Shown: piece after piece, positions 1-10,924 of the stretch
How the letters are laid out: every line of letters begins with the position of its first letter
Numbering within the stretch: position 1 is the stretch's first letter
Assembly: GCF_932294415.1 (NCBI RefSeq)
Contig: NC_065536.1
Location: 52,774,354 to 52,838,353 of the forward strand
Direction of reading: 5' to 3'
Source of the DNA: Quercus robur
Taxonomy: Eukaryota; Streptophyta; Magnoliopsida; Fagales; Fagaceae
Length of the DNA stretch: 64,000 nucleotides
Notes under the pieces: generated by a model
What the model was told of the DNA's origin: nothing
Databases searched by the model: none
What the model saw: the letters and a program-made list of their open reading frames with translations, nothing else
Program-made: the position numbers and the translations under genes

Positions 1-440
1 GATGACAGTGTTAAGTTTGATTAAAAAAAAGGGTGGGGTTAGCACAAGATATAATTGAAGGTACCTAGAATCTCATTCCCACCCAGATACGAAAATGCCC
101 ATTGTCTAGGAAATCTCTGCTTTTCTCAACACATGTTGCAATTGTGAAACGATTCGCCACGGTGACAAGACACGACGACATGGGTCCGCATTGCGCTCAC
201 GCTTTTCGAGATAAGATTAGTTCCTTGTTAAACCAAAACATATATTGGGGTCACTCCCTTACCTGTATCTTGGTTTTGGTTTGGTTATTGGCCAAGGGAA
301 AAGGCACTCCGGGTAACAAGGGAAAAAAGCATTGAGAATGGATGGTCCACTTGTTTCGACCGAACTTGCAAGCTAACCAAATGTTTTTCTTACTAGATAA
401 GTACGAATTATGACATTATAATTTGAAAAATAAAAGGATT
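1..440. other. Intergenic, no gene seen
   Basis: No reading frame with protein-family character is visible. The longest open frame (about 102-335, +) uses a non-ATG start and resembles nothing known to me. Confidence 0.5.
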
Positions 441-588
441 TTGTTAATATGTGCCTTGAGGGTATACAATAATTTTCATTTTTTGAAAAATTTTTTTCCG
501 AAAATTGAAAAAACTGTCAATTGATAGTTTTTTCAATTTCCGACAAAATATTTCTAAAAATGGATAACCTAAGGACACACATTAACCG
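441..588. mobile_element. Short palindromic MITE-like element
   Basis: The left half (TTAATATGTGCCTT... from 445) is mirrored by the right half (...GGACACACATTAACC to 587). The centre at about 500-540 is a near-perfect 41-nt palindrome around CAATTG. It is non-coding. A foldback MITE is the simplest reading. The ends and target duplication are not sharply defined, so the superfamily is left open. Confidence 0.55.
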
Positions 589-664
589 GATCTAAAATAA
601 AATATAAGAAAAGGCAACCCACAACACCATTTACCTGGTCTACCTTATCTCATAAAAATAGTGC

Positions 665-1190
665 AGGCACGTTTTGGCCGACAAGGGCCAAAATGTTAGA
701 ATAAGGGCTAATTTTGTTAAATAATATAATTTGAAGAAAAATTTAGGAGAATAACTTATTTAATTATTATGGGTTCTAGTTAGTTTAACTGGTAAAATCT
801 CTTATGGATGTATAAGAGATTTGAGGTTCAATCTCGGCCTACACCAAAAATTGATTGGTGTTTTGGTTTGATGATAAGATGATAAAGAGCTATCATTAGG
901 AGTGGACGCTATAAGTTGAAACTCTCTTTAAAAAAAAAAAAACTTATTTAATTATGTAGCATTTTTTTGGAATTTGAATTTGTCAAACTCGAGTTCCAAG
1001 TGAAACTTGAGTTTCGCTTGGAACTTGAGTTCTAAGCAATATGACAATTTGATCAAACATAATACTTGGAACTTAAACTTGAGTTTAAAAAAAGTGTTAC
1101 AGAACTAAATAAGTTTGGTTGGATGCCTTTCTCCTAAATTTTTCCTAAAATTATTCTCTTTGGCAAAAAAGGCCATTAGAATAAGCTCAA
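665..1190. mobile_element. Foldback MITE interrupted by a SINE
   Basis: Sequence at about 680-752 plus 956-1005 is the reverse complement of about 1010-1185. Shared blocks include AAAAATTTAGGAGAA on the left and its complement at about 1130-1145. The centre (985-1032) is a strong hairpin with arms close to AACTCGAGTTCCAAG. The left arm is split by the SINE at 768-940. Removing the SINE and one target copy restores a continuous palindromic element of roughly 340 bp. No coding capacity. Confidence 0.6.
768..940 (+). mobile_element. tRNA-derived SINE, family 1
   Basis: A polymerase III-type head is visible: an A-box-like TAGTTTAACTGG at 781-792 and a B-box-like GGTTCAATC at 825-833. A non-coding body follows, and the element ends in a poly(A) run. 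A perfect 15-bp target-site duplication, AACTTATTTAATTAT, flanks it at 753-767 and 941-955. This is diagnostic of LINE-mediated retroposition. A second diverged copy of the same family lies inverted at 7860-8024. The tRNA-like head is not a functional tRNA gene. Confidence 0.88.
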
Positions 1191-3391
1191 AATTCTATTT
1201 GGGTTCTTTAAAGTGAGATTAAACAGAGAAATTCAAGCCCAAAATTCTAGTATTCCATAAATAGAGACTAGTGATGTATCGCAAGAACAAAATTAAAGTG
1301 CAAACCAACTAAGAGATGGAAAATATGCATAATATACTAAGTCTAAAACTGTTTACATATATAGCATGGGGAGGAATTTGGGAGAGGTGGTGAGGGAGAG
1401 AGAGAAGACTCATTGGTACTACTATTTTCACCTTTAAACTTCAAAATGTTGTAAATCTTAAGTGACTGAGATGGTTTTTGCTCTGAAGTTGTGGTTTTAG
1501 AGGCAAACCGTTAATTGGTTGTGTTTGATCTGATTGAAAGTTTTAAATCAAGCTTGGTACATCCTTAGGGAGTGGTTTTTAGCTAATGGCTGAAGCTTTT
1601 GACTACCAACATGCTAAAATTATGTTTTGGTTGAGCTTGCTTTTGTCTGGATAAGATTGGCTTACTTTTAGCATCAATAAGGGAAAGCTTCGACCAAAAC
1701 TCATTGATTGCTCTTCCCTAGCTAATTCAAAACATTAGGAAGTTGCTTTTAGTGGGCAGCTGGCCAAGGAGGCTAGCAAGGCTTTAGAGGCTAAAATGGG
1801 CTAGTCAGTAAACTTCAACCACATATAACAAGAGCGGTATATTTTTGGTTGAGTGAAAATTTTGGGTACCAAAACCCTTTTCATGAGCTCTAGGTGTTGC
1901 AAGTGTCCCCAACCCACTTTGCAAAATGCATGGCATAGGCTCATGCAAAAGGCCTTAAAAAATATACTCGTACCTTCCAAACCACACTCCCTCAAATTCT
2001 CCTTATGTTACAGGGGCTTGGGCCATGCTTTAAAAAAAAAAAAAAAAAATTACAATACATGAATTGGGCTTGTAAAAAATGTGTCTCGAAAATAGGTATC
2101 AATAAATAGTGATACAATTAGGGTTGTGAATGAATCATGTTGTTCATAAATAGTTGGGTTTGGCTTGATAAATAATTTGTTCATGTTTGTTTATTTATAA
2201 ACAAGCCAAGTTCAAGTCTTAATTTTAGGCTTGTTTAATCAATGAGTGAAACCTAAACAAAAATTTTCATGAATAGGCTCGTGAACAATAGAGCTTAATA
2301 AAAGACAAGTTGAGTCTAGGCTCGTTTTTGGACTTGGTAAGAAGCTAGAAATGGGCTTGACAAATAAACTCATTTCTTACTAAAACTTTAATTGATTAGC
2401 AGTTGGAACCCGCTCGTCCATACCAAATGGGCTCAATAATAAGCTTGATATGGGCTTAATAATGTACTTTTATTGGATTTCGAGTTCAAGAACTTGATAT
2501 AGAGCTTGACCTTGACTTGGCTAATGAATTAAGTTGAACCAAGTTGAGCTTAAGCTTTTGGACCTTTTTGAAGAGTTCACGCTTGAACATTGTTTATAGG
2601 CTTCGTTTGAACATTGTTTATAAAACGTAAAAGTTAATAAGGTCTAAATTTTAAAAGTGGTAACTATAAGGTGCAATAATCCTAACTATTATTGCACTGG
2701 ATCAAAATAGTCCTAACATTTCCTTTGTTTAAATGTTTATTGATTATTAAAAAAAAAAAATAAAGAAGAAGAAAGAAAGAAAGAAAAAAGAGTAGTGTCT
2801 TGATGAACCTTGAAATTCAACCCATGTGGCAAAGAAAATATGTGATAATCGTCCAATGTGACCCAAAAACGTAATAGCTAATGAAGAAAAATAAATGGGT
2901 TAGTGCTTGTTTGAGCCCAATATTCCATACCCAATAATTGCTTATTATTTTATTGTCCAATATAGAATTTCTGCTTGACGAAAGACCCAAAAAAGAGTCC
3001 TCAACACTTGGTTTACTTAAGATTTTGGGTAAAAAAAAAAATCCAATTCTCTTGGCTGATAAGCCTGATGTGATTATGAATGCTAGAATACTCGTAACAT
3101 TTTGAAGTTGAACTGCTTGCATTTCATTTTCCTGATGAGTTAATAGGGGAATATATATATTTTTGATTTGATTTGAATAGGGGAATATATGATTGCTCAA
3201 TGCCGCACTATTACGAATTTACAAAAAGGCTAGTCTGGAATTAAGTAGTCACCAACATATGCCATATGGAATGTCTCCGTGTGCTTGGAACCCAATATAG
3301 TAACCTCCTTAATATAGGGTTGGTGGAGAGCAGGGAAACCATCCCTTTCACTTACTTTTTGAGGTCACAAAACAAAAGCGAATCCATTTAC

Positions 3392-3423
<32 letters not shown>

Positions 3424-3760
3424 GTGGCCCATGAATCATGTGAAGAAAATGGGGAACACAACAGCAGAACCTATGGTGCATTTATGCTACTAGGTATAAA
3501 ATATAAAGTTTGTGATATGTGACAACTATAAAATTATCAAATTGATTTTGATAGTAGTGGAATATGATGTTTTACCCATCAATCAAGCCCACATTGCAGT
3601 AATAATATTGGCTTTATGTCTAACTCGCTCAAGTGCAAAGAATTTCAATTCATGGGCATTCACATGTTTTAGGCTTTTAGCAGGCAAAACAGAACCGGTT
3701 TATTCAACAAATATATAAACTACAGGATTTCCTATCCTACTTAAACCAATTTAAAGTTTA
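1191..3760. other. Intergenic, no gene supported
   Basis: AT-rich sequence with poly(A)/poly(T) tracts and a (GA)n run near 3402-3422. The stretch 2105-2640 is rich in degenerate GCTTG/GTTCATGAAC-like words and is probably decayed transposon DNA. I cannot define its ends. The open frames here (for example 2817-3200, -) show no recognisable domain. Confidence 0.5.
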
Positions 3761-3763
3761 CTT

Positions 3764-3826
3764 TTTTATATTCTAGTACTTTTTTTTTTTTTTTTTTTTT
3801 TGAGAATCTTTTATATTCTAGTACTT
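3764..3826 (-). mobile_element. Ultra-truncated retroposon (3' tail only)
   Basis: An 18-bp direct repeat, TTTTATATTCTAGTACTT (3764-3781 and 3809-3826), flanks an insert of about 27 bp consisting of a T-run plus GAGAATC. Read on the - strand the insert is GATTCTC followed by poly(A), like the 3' end of SINE family 2 at 24922-25044. It fits a retroposition event truncated almost to the tail. Confidence 0.7.
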
Positions 3827-3829
3827 AAA

Positions 3830-4810
3830 TTGAAGACTTAAACCACTCTATACCAATTAAGACATAATTTCTACAATATGGTCAAGGGTATTATTTCAAA
3901 AAAATTGTATTTAATAGGATGTAGAGATTGAAAATAATAATAAAAAATTGCAAGAAACATTAATTTGGATTAGATGAAGTTTACTAGGTCATTGCTAAGT
4001 CTTTTTCTTTTTAAGTAAATGGCAATACTAAAACGTAGAGGAGGAGTTAATGGAAAGTAGAGAGACCAAAATCAAAAAGGGCATACTTAATTGTCAATAA
4101 GGAAGTATCAAAAGGTTTGAATGTGGTACCCAAGGAAAACTCAAAACACTTCGATAAAAATATAGACAATGGAAGACGTGGAAGAGGAGACAATAGCATG
4201 CAAAGTATCGAAGACATAAACTAAATATATACTTTGATTAAGGTGGTTCAGTCATTGGAAGTCTCGTGTTGGACCTTAGACTGGAAACTCCGGCGCACGT
4301 GTGCTGGTCTTGACTCGTAACCCTTTCTACAGTTTCTTTTTTTTTTGACGGGTGATCAACTAATTATATGTGTTATTATTTAGATAGCTTTATTGCTAAT
4401 CATGACATTCACTTTTATTTTTCTCCCTTCATAAGCCTAAACTCACTCCTTAATTCAACAAAAAGAAAAAGAAAAAATCATTTTGATTCTTACCTTTTAA
4501 GTTCAATGTCTAGTTAGTCTCTGCATATAACACTCCGTTTGTTTTGAAGAAAAATATTTTATATGTAAACATTTTACATTATTGGTGTTAGAGGTTTGAT
4601 GATTGTATTTGTTGGAATTGACAATCAAAAAGGTGGCTTTGGCGACCACTGTTAGACCGGTGTCTTTAGTGACCGAATTGCTAAAATTGATTGTTGGAAT
4701 GACATCTTTAGTTATTAGACCTCTAGCACTGGTTGTTAGAACTGTGTCTCCGATGATTTGATTGTCGACACCAGTCAGTGGAATGACAACTCTAGTGATC
4801 AAACCCCTGA
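3830..4810. other. Intergenic, no gene supported
   Basis: No protein-like frame is recognised. The 119-residue open frame on the - strand (4503-4862) has no domain, and its start runs into the terminal repeat of the neighbouring hAT-type element. Confidence 0.45.
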
Positions 4811-4814
4811 TACC

Positions 4815-5644
4815 CAGGGGTGGAGCCATGCATGTACTTGGATGGGGCCATGGCCCTCCCAAAATTTTGAAAAATTTCTTAATATATATATATATATATA
4901 TTTATTTTAATGTTTTCAAAATTTAGCTTACAAAAATAAGAGTTGGACTCTTCAAATATTTGAATTAGTCCAATGATGCTCTTAAAAAAAAAAAAAATTG
5001 GTCTAATAGTTTTAGAGACAACTTTATTTTTCACAATTTTATTTTTTATTATAAAATGTACTCTTATATCTATTAAATATTTGATAAAGTTTGGCATTAA
5101 ACATGTTTGGATTTATCTTTTTTAACCCGTCATGTGGCGATTAACAAGTCATTGACTCATTAAAAAAAATCTTGTCACGAAAACTATACATGAAATGTCT
5201 CTTTTGTTACCACGTAATGGGTTAGAGTAAGATAACTTCAAATATGTTTGGAGCATAACTTATTCCTCCATGTTTTGGATCATTCATGATTTTGAAAATT
5301 TTATTAGTTCAATTGAAATATTTTTTACTTTGGTATAAAATTTGATGATTTTTATTGAAAACGCAACTTTTTAAGAATTTCACCATGAAAATAGTAAAAA
5401 TGAATTTTATTTTATGAAAGTTCACATCAAACATAATTTTGATTGAAAATATTAAACTCTTCTTTTTGTTGGGTGTGTATATATATAACTTATCAAATAA
5501 AAAAGCATGTGTATATAATAAAAAAAGTGTGTGTGTGTATATGTGTGTGTGTGAGGGGGGGGGGGGGGGGGAGGGAGTTGTATTGATAAATATATTAATG
5601 ACGTAACTTGGCCCTCCAAATAAAAATTCTTGGCTCCTCTCCTG
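4815..5644. mobile_element. hAT-type MITE, CAGGGG-GGAGCCA family (copy 1)
   Basis: Starts CAGGGGTGGAGCCA and ends TGGCTCCTCTCCTG, giving terminal inverted repeats of about 14 bp. A second match (ATGGCCCTCCC near the left end, TTGGCCCTCC near the right) extends the pairing. The flanking octamers CTGATACC and CCAGTACC match at 5 of 8 positions, a decayed 8-bp target duplication. The copy at 36493-36910 shares these ends and has a perfect 8-bp duplication. Inside are (TA)n, (TG)n and a 17-18-nt G-run near 5555. No coding capacity. Confidence 0.65.
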
Positions 5645-6186
5645 CCAGTACCAGTTGTTGGAGTAACAGTTCAGGCCACCTAACTAGTGACCTAGCAACC
5701 AAATGGGGTGAGGGGAGGCCACTATGTGTTTTTGTAAAATTTTTACCAAAATTTTAAAGGTAAAAAGTTTTACAATTTTTTGTAAAATATTTCACAGTCA
5801 ACAAAAAATATTTTATAAGTTTGACTTAGTTTTACATGCAAACAAACATCTGAAAATGAGAAAAGATTTCCCAAAAAATATTTTATTTCAAAACAAATGA
5901 AAGGGTTAGTTCATGTTATTTTAAACTTGATTTTCGCTAGTAAGTTAACAGAAAAATTAACATGAATCAAATTGACTATTTCCAAAATGTAAATATTAAA
6001 TTGTCAATAACCCAAAATGTAGAGAATAAAATAATCTTCTCACATAAAAAAAGGGAAAAAAAAAAAAATCCTAAACTCACTCCAAAACTTCCAATAGGAC
6101 ATTCACTAAGTACAATTTGTTGCCCCCCTATCTAAGACTATATTTCCTACTCGGTATATTTGTCAATTTTCATCTTTTTAGAGTTC
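5645..6186. other. Intergenic, nothing recognised
   Basis: Low-complexity AT-rich sequence with no gene, RNA or defined repeat visible. Confidence 0.4.
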
Positions 6187-6189
6187 TTA

Positions 6190-6478
6190 GAGCATTCACA
6201 TTAATCTCACCTATTTAGTATTTCAGCAAAAATTTATCTAAACTCAATTAAAACAAACGTGTATCAGCCTCACTAAATTAACTAAAGTTTTTAAAGAGGA
6301 TAGTCTCATCTCTACATGTAGTGACTAGTGCGCCTCTATCCTTGCTACATTAAATTCAATGTTGATAAAGTATTGAGGTTAATGTATGTGTATAAAAATA
6401 ACATATAACTAAACTAGCAAAAGTAGAGTTTTTTAGATTAGTTTAGCTAAATATTTGAGGAGACTAATGTGAATTATC
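6190..6478. mobile_element. PIF/Harbinger-type MITE
   Basis: The ends GAGCATTCACATTA and TAATGTGAATTATC are inverted repeats. TTA lies directly outside both ends (6187-6189, 6479-6481), matching the TWA target duplication of PIF/Harbinger (Tourist-like) MITEs. It is 289 bp, AT-rich and non-coding. The end class resembles the large palindrome at 27732-30134. Confidence 0.7.
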
Positions 6479-7253
6479 TTATACACAATTCTAGTGAAGT
6501 TTTTCAAAATTGTATTAATTTATTATGAAATGAATAAATTGAATAAGGTTAGGCCATTAATAATTTAATAATATATATCAAAGGGAAAAGAAAATTTATG
6601 AACTTGATAAATTAGCTAAAAATGGAGAAGAAAAAAAAGGGGAAATCTTTCATCTCAAGGAAAAGATCTCCAAATACCCCCTCTCCCGCTCTCCCCTTTT
6701 CCCTAGCATAATTAGTGTTGCTATGAATGTCAAGAGAAGTGTTTGAATAGGAAATATCCATGTGGAGCATAGGAAATTTCTCCGAACACTTCCATTTTCT
6801 CTTCCACAAACTGTGACTGACCATAAAGTATAAACAGATGATAAAGACTGTTGATTGTAGTTGACTGCAAACTTTACGAAGACTAGTGGGGGCATTAACG
6901 CAAAATCATCTAATTAAGCACCATATGAGTTTAAAAATCATGCCAGTTTTTCCTTTACTTAACAAAAAAATAATCATAAATACTCCTTTTTTTTTTTTTT
7001 TTTTTTTTGCTTGGATAAATCAGCTCGTCGGTTTTTGCTTTTTCGTAATTTTACCCACTGCTTCCAATAAAGGTTTTGTTAATTGTTTTTTTGAGGAGAT
7101 GTTTGTTGAAATTAACTACAGGAGTACATAAAACCCCACTACTGTTGTTTTCCGGTAAAACATGGAAATCTATTAAATTTGAGTAAAACACTTAATTCAA
7201 AGTAGTATTATTTTATGTATAAATCATTAAAACTTCCAAGATAACAAATAATA

Positions 7254-7394
7254 GGGGGTGTTTGGTAGTGGTATTTAAACAATAGTTTTCGTTGTTTAAA
7301 CAATATAACACGTATTTCTACAACATTTTTTCACTTACATATATTTCCACAATACTTAAACAACGTTACTAGAATAACATTATTAAACAAGCCC
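7254..7394. mobile_element. Small TIR element (MITE-like)
   Basis: The left end GGGGGTGTTTGGTAGTGG pairs imperfectly with the right end TTATTAAACAAGCCC. The arms then share TTTAAACAA- and TTGTTTAAG-like words. TA flanks both sides but no longer target duplication is clear, so the superfamily is uncertain. Non-coding. Confidence 0.4.
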
Positions 7395-7859
7395 TAAATT
7401 GCTTATAGGATGACTTTCATCCATATTATATTCACATAAAACATTGCTGAGATTAATTTTGGGAGTTAAGTGTTATATAATTAATATAATTTACACATAA
7501 AATAATACAATATAACATGGGATTAAGTGTTATAGACTTAAAACTTCAAGAATTTTGTGTTTTATAGGAAAATTGCATAAAGATTTTATTTATTTTTCTC
7601 ATTTAACAAAAATGGTTGAATAGGAAGAAAGAGAGAATAGACGATTTAACCTTTAAAAATTTATTTTGAATCTTGTAGTTTAGGTAGGTTTCAAATTAAA
7701 CCATATAGATTAATAAGTTACAAACTAAATATTTAACTTTTAAGTCATTTTCAATTCAAACATTGTCTTCTCTTTCTCTATGTAAGTAATAGCAAGGGTG
7801 GATATTTGAATTAAAATGGATTCAAAGAGTCCACTTATAAACATAACAAAAATTTAAGA

Positions 7860-8024
7860 TTTTTTTTTTTTTTAAGAAAGTTTTAATTTATGACGTCCGT
7901 TTCTGATAATACTCTTTATCATCAGACCAAGACATTAATTGGTTTTTAATATAGGTGGAGATTGAACTCTGGATTTCTTATTCAACCATTAGAGACTTTA
8001 TCAGTTGAGTTAACTGGAACCCAC
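7860..8024 (-). mobile_element. tRNA-derived SINE, family 1 (copy 2, inverted)
   Basis: On the - strand it begins TGGGTTCCAGTTAACTCAAC, contains a B-box-like GAGTTCAATC, and ends in poly(A) (a T-run at 7860-7873 on the + strand). The order of blocks matches the SINE at 768-940, including GGTCTGATGATAAAGAG and GGACGTCATAA. A direct repeat AAATTTAAGA flanks it (7850-7859, 8025-8034). Confidence 0.8.
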
Positions 8025-8039
8025 AAATTTAAGAAAATT

Positions 8040-8880
8040 TCACAACACTTGCCAAAATCCAAATTGCTAGCCACCTAACACATGACCTATTGAAAAAAAA
8101 AAAAAAATTAATTTGCAGTTTGTGGTAAATTCATGTGTTAGGTGGTAAAAAGATTAATTTATTCCCACCCCACCTCCCAAAAAAAAAAAAAAAAAAATTA
8201 TCTTACATAAAGAAAGGAATTATACATACGCGCAATCAAAGGGAATAAAAATTAACCAAAAAAAGAACTCTAAAAAAATTTTCAATTCACAAAACTCAGA
8301 CTTTACGTTATGTATATTGTCGCTTTGCTAAACTTGATAGCTGATAAACGACTTTCACAAATTAGTATGAGCAAGAAAAATCCATATCTGCCAAACAAAA
8401 CAAGAAGATTTACAACGTTTAAAAATTTTGGGGTCCAGTTGAGAAGTCGAGAATGGAGAGGAAGAGAAGAGGAAGAGTCGGACAAAAAAACTAATTAATG
8501 AGGTGAGGAGTGCACACATAGAGGCCATTGTGAGTAGTCAAAATACCAACACCAAAAAAAGGTACATCATGCACCAGCCACTCAGGGCAATTATTGCCAT
8601 CCGGTTATAGCAAAAACCCTGCGAGCAACTGTACGTTCTCTTCTACAATTTGACTTATTTTAGGACCTTATATGCACCTGATACCTTGGTTATATGTTGT
8701 GCCATAACTTGTGTTAGTGTCCATTTGCGATTAAATTACATCATTTAGTAATCATCACCACCGGTATTTAGTAAAAAGTAAATTTTAAAAAAATATAAAA
8801 TTAAAAAAAGTAATTCAATCACAATTTGTCATATATCTAAGTTGTGGTAAAATGTGTGAGTATCTGTTTGTGATGCATTT
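8040..8880. other. Intergenic, no gene supported
   Basis: Two homopolymer A-runs (near 8093 and 8180) and short overlapping frames on both strands with no domain character. Nothing else recognised. Confidence 0.4.
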
Positions 8881-8889
8881 ATAAGCCAT

Positions 8890-9850
8890 TTTTTGTTTTA
8901 GAATAAAGTCTAAACATGTTATTAAGGGAGGTTGTTGGTACATCTAGTGATATATCTTCTATCCAGATTGATAAAGGAGGGAAAAGTTGCTTGCCTAGTA
9001 AGTAAGGGTGACAAAATCTGACATGACTTGCGGACCTGATACGACTAATTCGTTTATAAATAGATCAAGGATTGAGGTTAAATAAATTCGGGTTATATTT
9101 GGGTCGACATAATTGACCTGTTTAATAAACAGGTTGTGTTCGTATTCAACATGTGAATTAGTCTAACCCATTTGACTTGTATAGATTATAAAGGTATTAA
9201 AATTTTTTTATTATTGCTTAATTTGTTGTTGTAATTATATATTTTTTACTATATATGGTTGTAATTATATTTTAATTTTAGATATATAAAAATTGATAAT
9301 AAATTAGGTTAGGGTTACGTTTATTAAACAAGTTAAATTTGAGTCAATCCATATAACAGAATACTCATGACTTGACACAATACAAATTCGACTCGTGAAC
9401 ACGAACTGTCACCATCTCTAATAAGTGAGCGAACAACCCTTTTACAGTACCTACGTACATGAAAATACTTTATAGCTGTGAAATGTGAGGCAAGGTACAA
9501 AATATCATTTGTGAGATGACCAATTTGAGAGAGAGGTCTGACACCAATCTTCAAGGTGTGAACAAGGACTTCTCAATTTCCCTCCAAAATATTTCTACCA
9601 ATCCCAATCTACAAAACAAGTTCAAGTGCTTTCCTTGCTGCCAAGGCTTCGACCTCAATGACGAGAAATGTAAAGGTATCAGTACGTTGTGCAGTGAAGC
9701 CATTACCAAACCCACTAAATTTCTTATAATAACCTCGAGTCCTGCACAATTATCCTTTTCAAAAATAGCTCCGTCAAAATTTATTTTGTACCATGAGATA
9801 TCAGGAGTAGACCAAGACCCTGCTTGTTGAGCTGTTGATGAGGATCATGC
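8890..9850 (-). pseudogene. RNase H-like (RVT_3) fragment, split by a MITE
   Basis: Read on the - strand from about 9830, the translation includes WYKINFDGA, a typical first-aspartate segment of the plant RNase H domain (RVT_3) found in LINE-derived and ribonuclease-H-like sequences. Further conserved segments follow in shifting frames: VIIRN, a region around FSVIEVEALAARKALEL, FHVRRYCKRV, and after the MITE at 9003-9417, PLSIWIEDISLDV. At least two frameshifts and an in-frame stop break it. It is a dead fragment. No reverse transcriptase domain is visible next to it, so whether it came from a LINE or from a domesticated RNase H gene is open. Confidence 0.65.
9003..9417. mobile_element. hAT-type MITE inserted in the RNase H fragment
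   Basis: Ends TAAGGGTGACA and TGTCACCATCT are inverted repeats. Flanking octamers CTAGTAAG (8995-9002) and CTAATAAG (9418-9425) match at 7 of 8, as expected for a hAT target duplication. Internal sequence is palindromic in style (CGTGTT/AACACG words) and non-coding. Confidence 0.72.
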
Positions 9851-9952
9851 CGTATGGGGTGCTGTACATTCAAGTTGTCTTTCCCTTACTTTTTCCAGTA
9901 TTTGGCTGTGTATAGGTTTTTTTTACCTTAACTTGTATTACTCCAATTATAA

Positions 9953-10329
9953 GAGCATCTTCAATAAAATAGGTAAATTTTTATACCATTTGAAAAATGT
10001 ACTATGACTTTTACCTTTTAACTATTAATTTTTTTAAATAAATATTCCAACAGATTTTCTATCTTATTTAAATATTATTTCTTCATTCATTTTTTTTTTA
10101 ATAACTACACTTCTTCTAACATTTTTTTATTCAATGTCTTATTATTATAATAGAAAAAATTATTTGAAGAATGAACAGTAGCTCATCAAACTTGATAAGC
10201 TACTGTTCATGAGCCAAAAAAAATTCAGGATATAAAGAGTCCATTGAAAAATGAACAATAACCTATTTTGTGGGTTTACTCTCTAAAGTAGAGGGTATTT
10301 CGTGTTTAGCTCTCCGATTGAAGATGCTT
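9953..10329. mobile_element. PIF/Harbinger-type MITE, family G (copy 1)
   Basis: Ends GAGCATCTTCAAT and ATTGAAGATGCTT are inverted repeats, flanked by TAA on both sides (9950-9952, 10330-10332). The interior (for example TCTAACATTTTTTTATTCAA, then a GCTCATCAAACTTGATAAGC hairpin) is shared in the same order with the element at 35615-35985. About 377 bp and non-coding. It sits about 600 bp upstream of the TEL gene start and could affect its promoter. Confidence 0.82.
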
Positions 10330-10332
10330 TAA

Positions 10333-10924
10333 ACCGACTTATTATTTATTTTTCCTTTATTTGTGAGTCTTACATAAATCACATATTTATTTTTTAAATT
10401 TTTATTTATCATTTTAAATTTTTAGTAAAATAAGCTGTTGGCAGAAAAATCTTATTCTAGACTTTTTAATATAGTTTTATTACTACAATTCACTCTTATC
10501 GCCACGTGTACGGCCCACATCGCTAACCACTAAACCCATCTAACTTGGACGAACCCCACACCCCTTCCTCTCCCCAATCAAACCGTACCAAAAAGATAAT
10601 AACAAGTTTCAAGGACAACAGGGGGGCAATCCCGTCATTTTACCCAAACATTAATAATAAGAAGGCAAATGACATTTTTGGCAACCTGGGCTTGAAAAGA
10701 AAGTAGGGGAAAAAAAGGAAACAGCCAAACCATTTGCGCCTTTCCACTGGACTTTGATAGAGATAGAAACACAGAGAGAGAGAGAGAGAAAAAAAAAGTA
10801 TTACTAGGACTAGACTTGGGAAGTGAAAAATAGCTGGGAATTTAACCACCAATCACTACCTGACCGGAAAAACCCAGTTATTATATTTTAGTTTCTCATA
10901 ATTTTTTTTTGTGGTTTTCCGACC
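10333..10924 (+). promoter_or_regulatory. Upstream region of the TEL gene
   Basis: About 590 bp between the MITE and the start codon. It contains a CACGTG-like core (CCACGTG near 10501), CT-rich DNA near 10560-10580, and a (GA)n run at about 10772-10789 of the kind bound by plant GAGA-binding factors. An AT-rich TTATTATATTTTA lies about 40 nt before the ATG. No transcription start can be fixed from sequence alone, so this is only a candidate regulatory region and 5' leader. Confidence 0.4.

Noticed and set aside
102-335. 77-codon open frame near the window start
   Set aside because: Opens with a non-ATG codon, has no domain and sits in intergenic DNA.
768-840. tRNA gene candidate from A/B boxes
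   Set aside because: The fold is not a tRNA cloverleaf; poly(A) end and target duplication show a SINE.
4503-4862. 119-codon frame on the - strand
   Set aside because: No recognisable domain; its first codons lie in a hAT-type terminal repeat.
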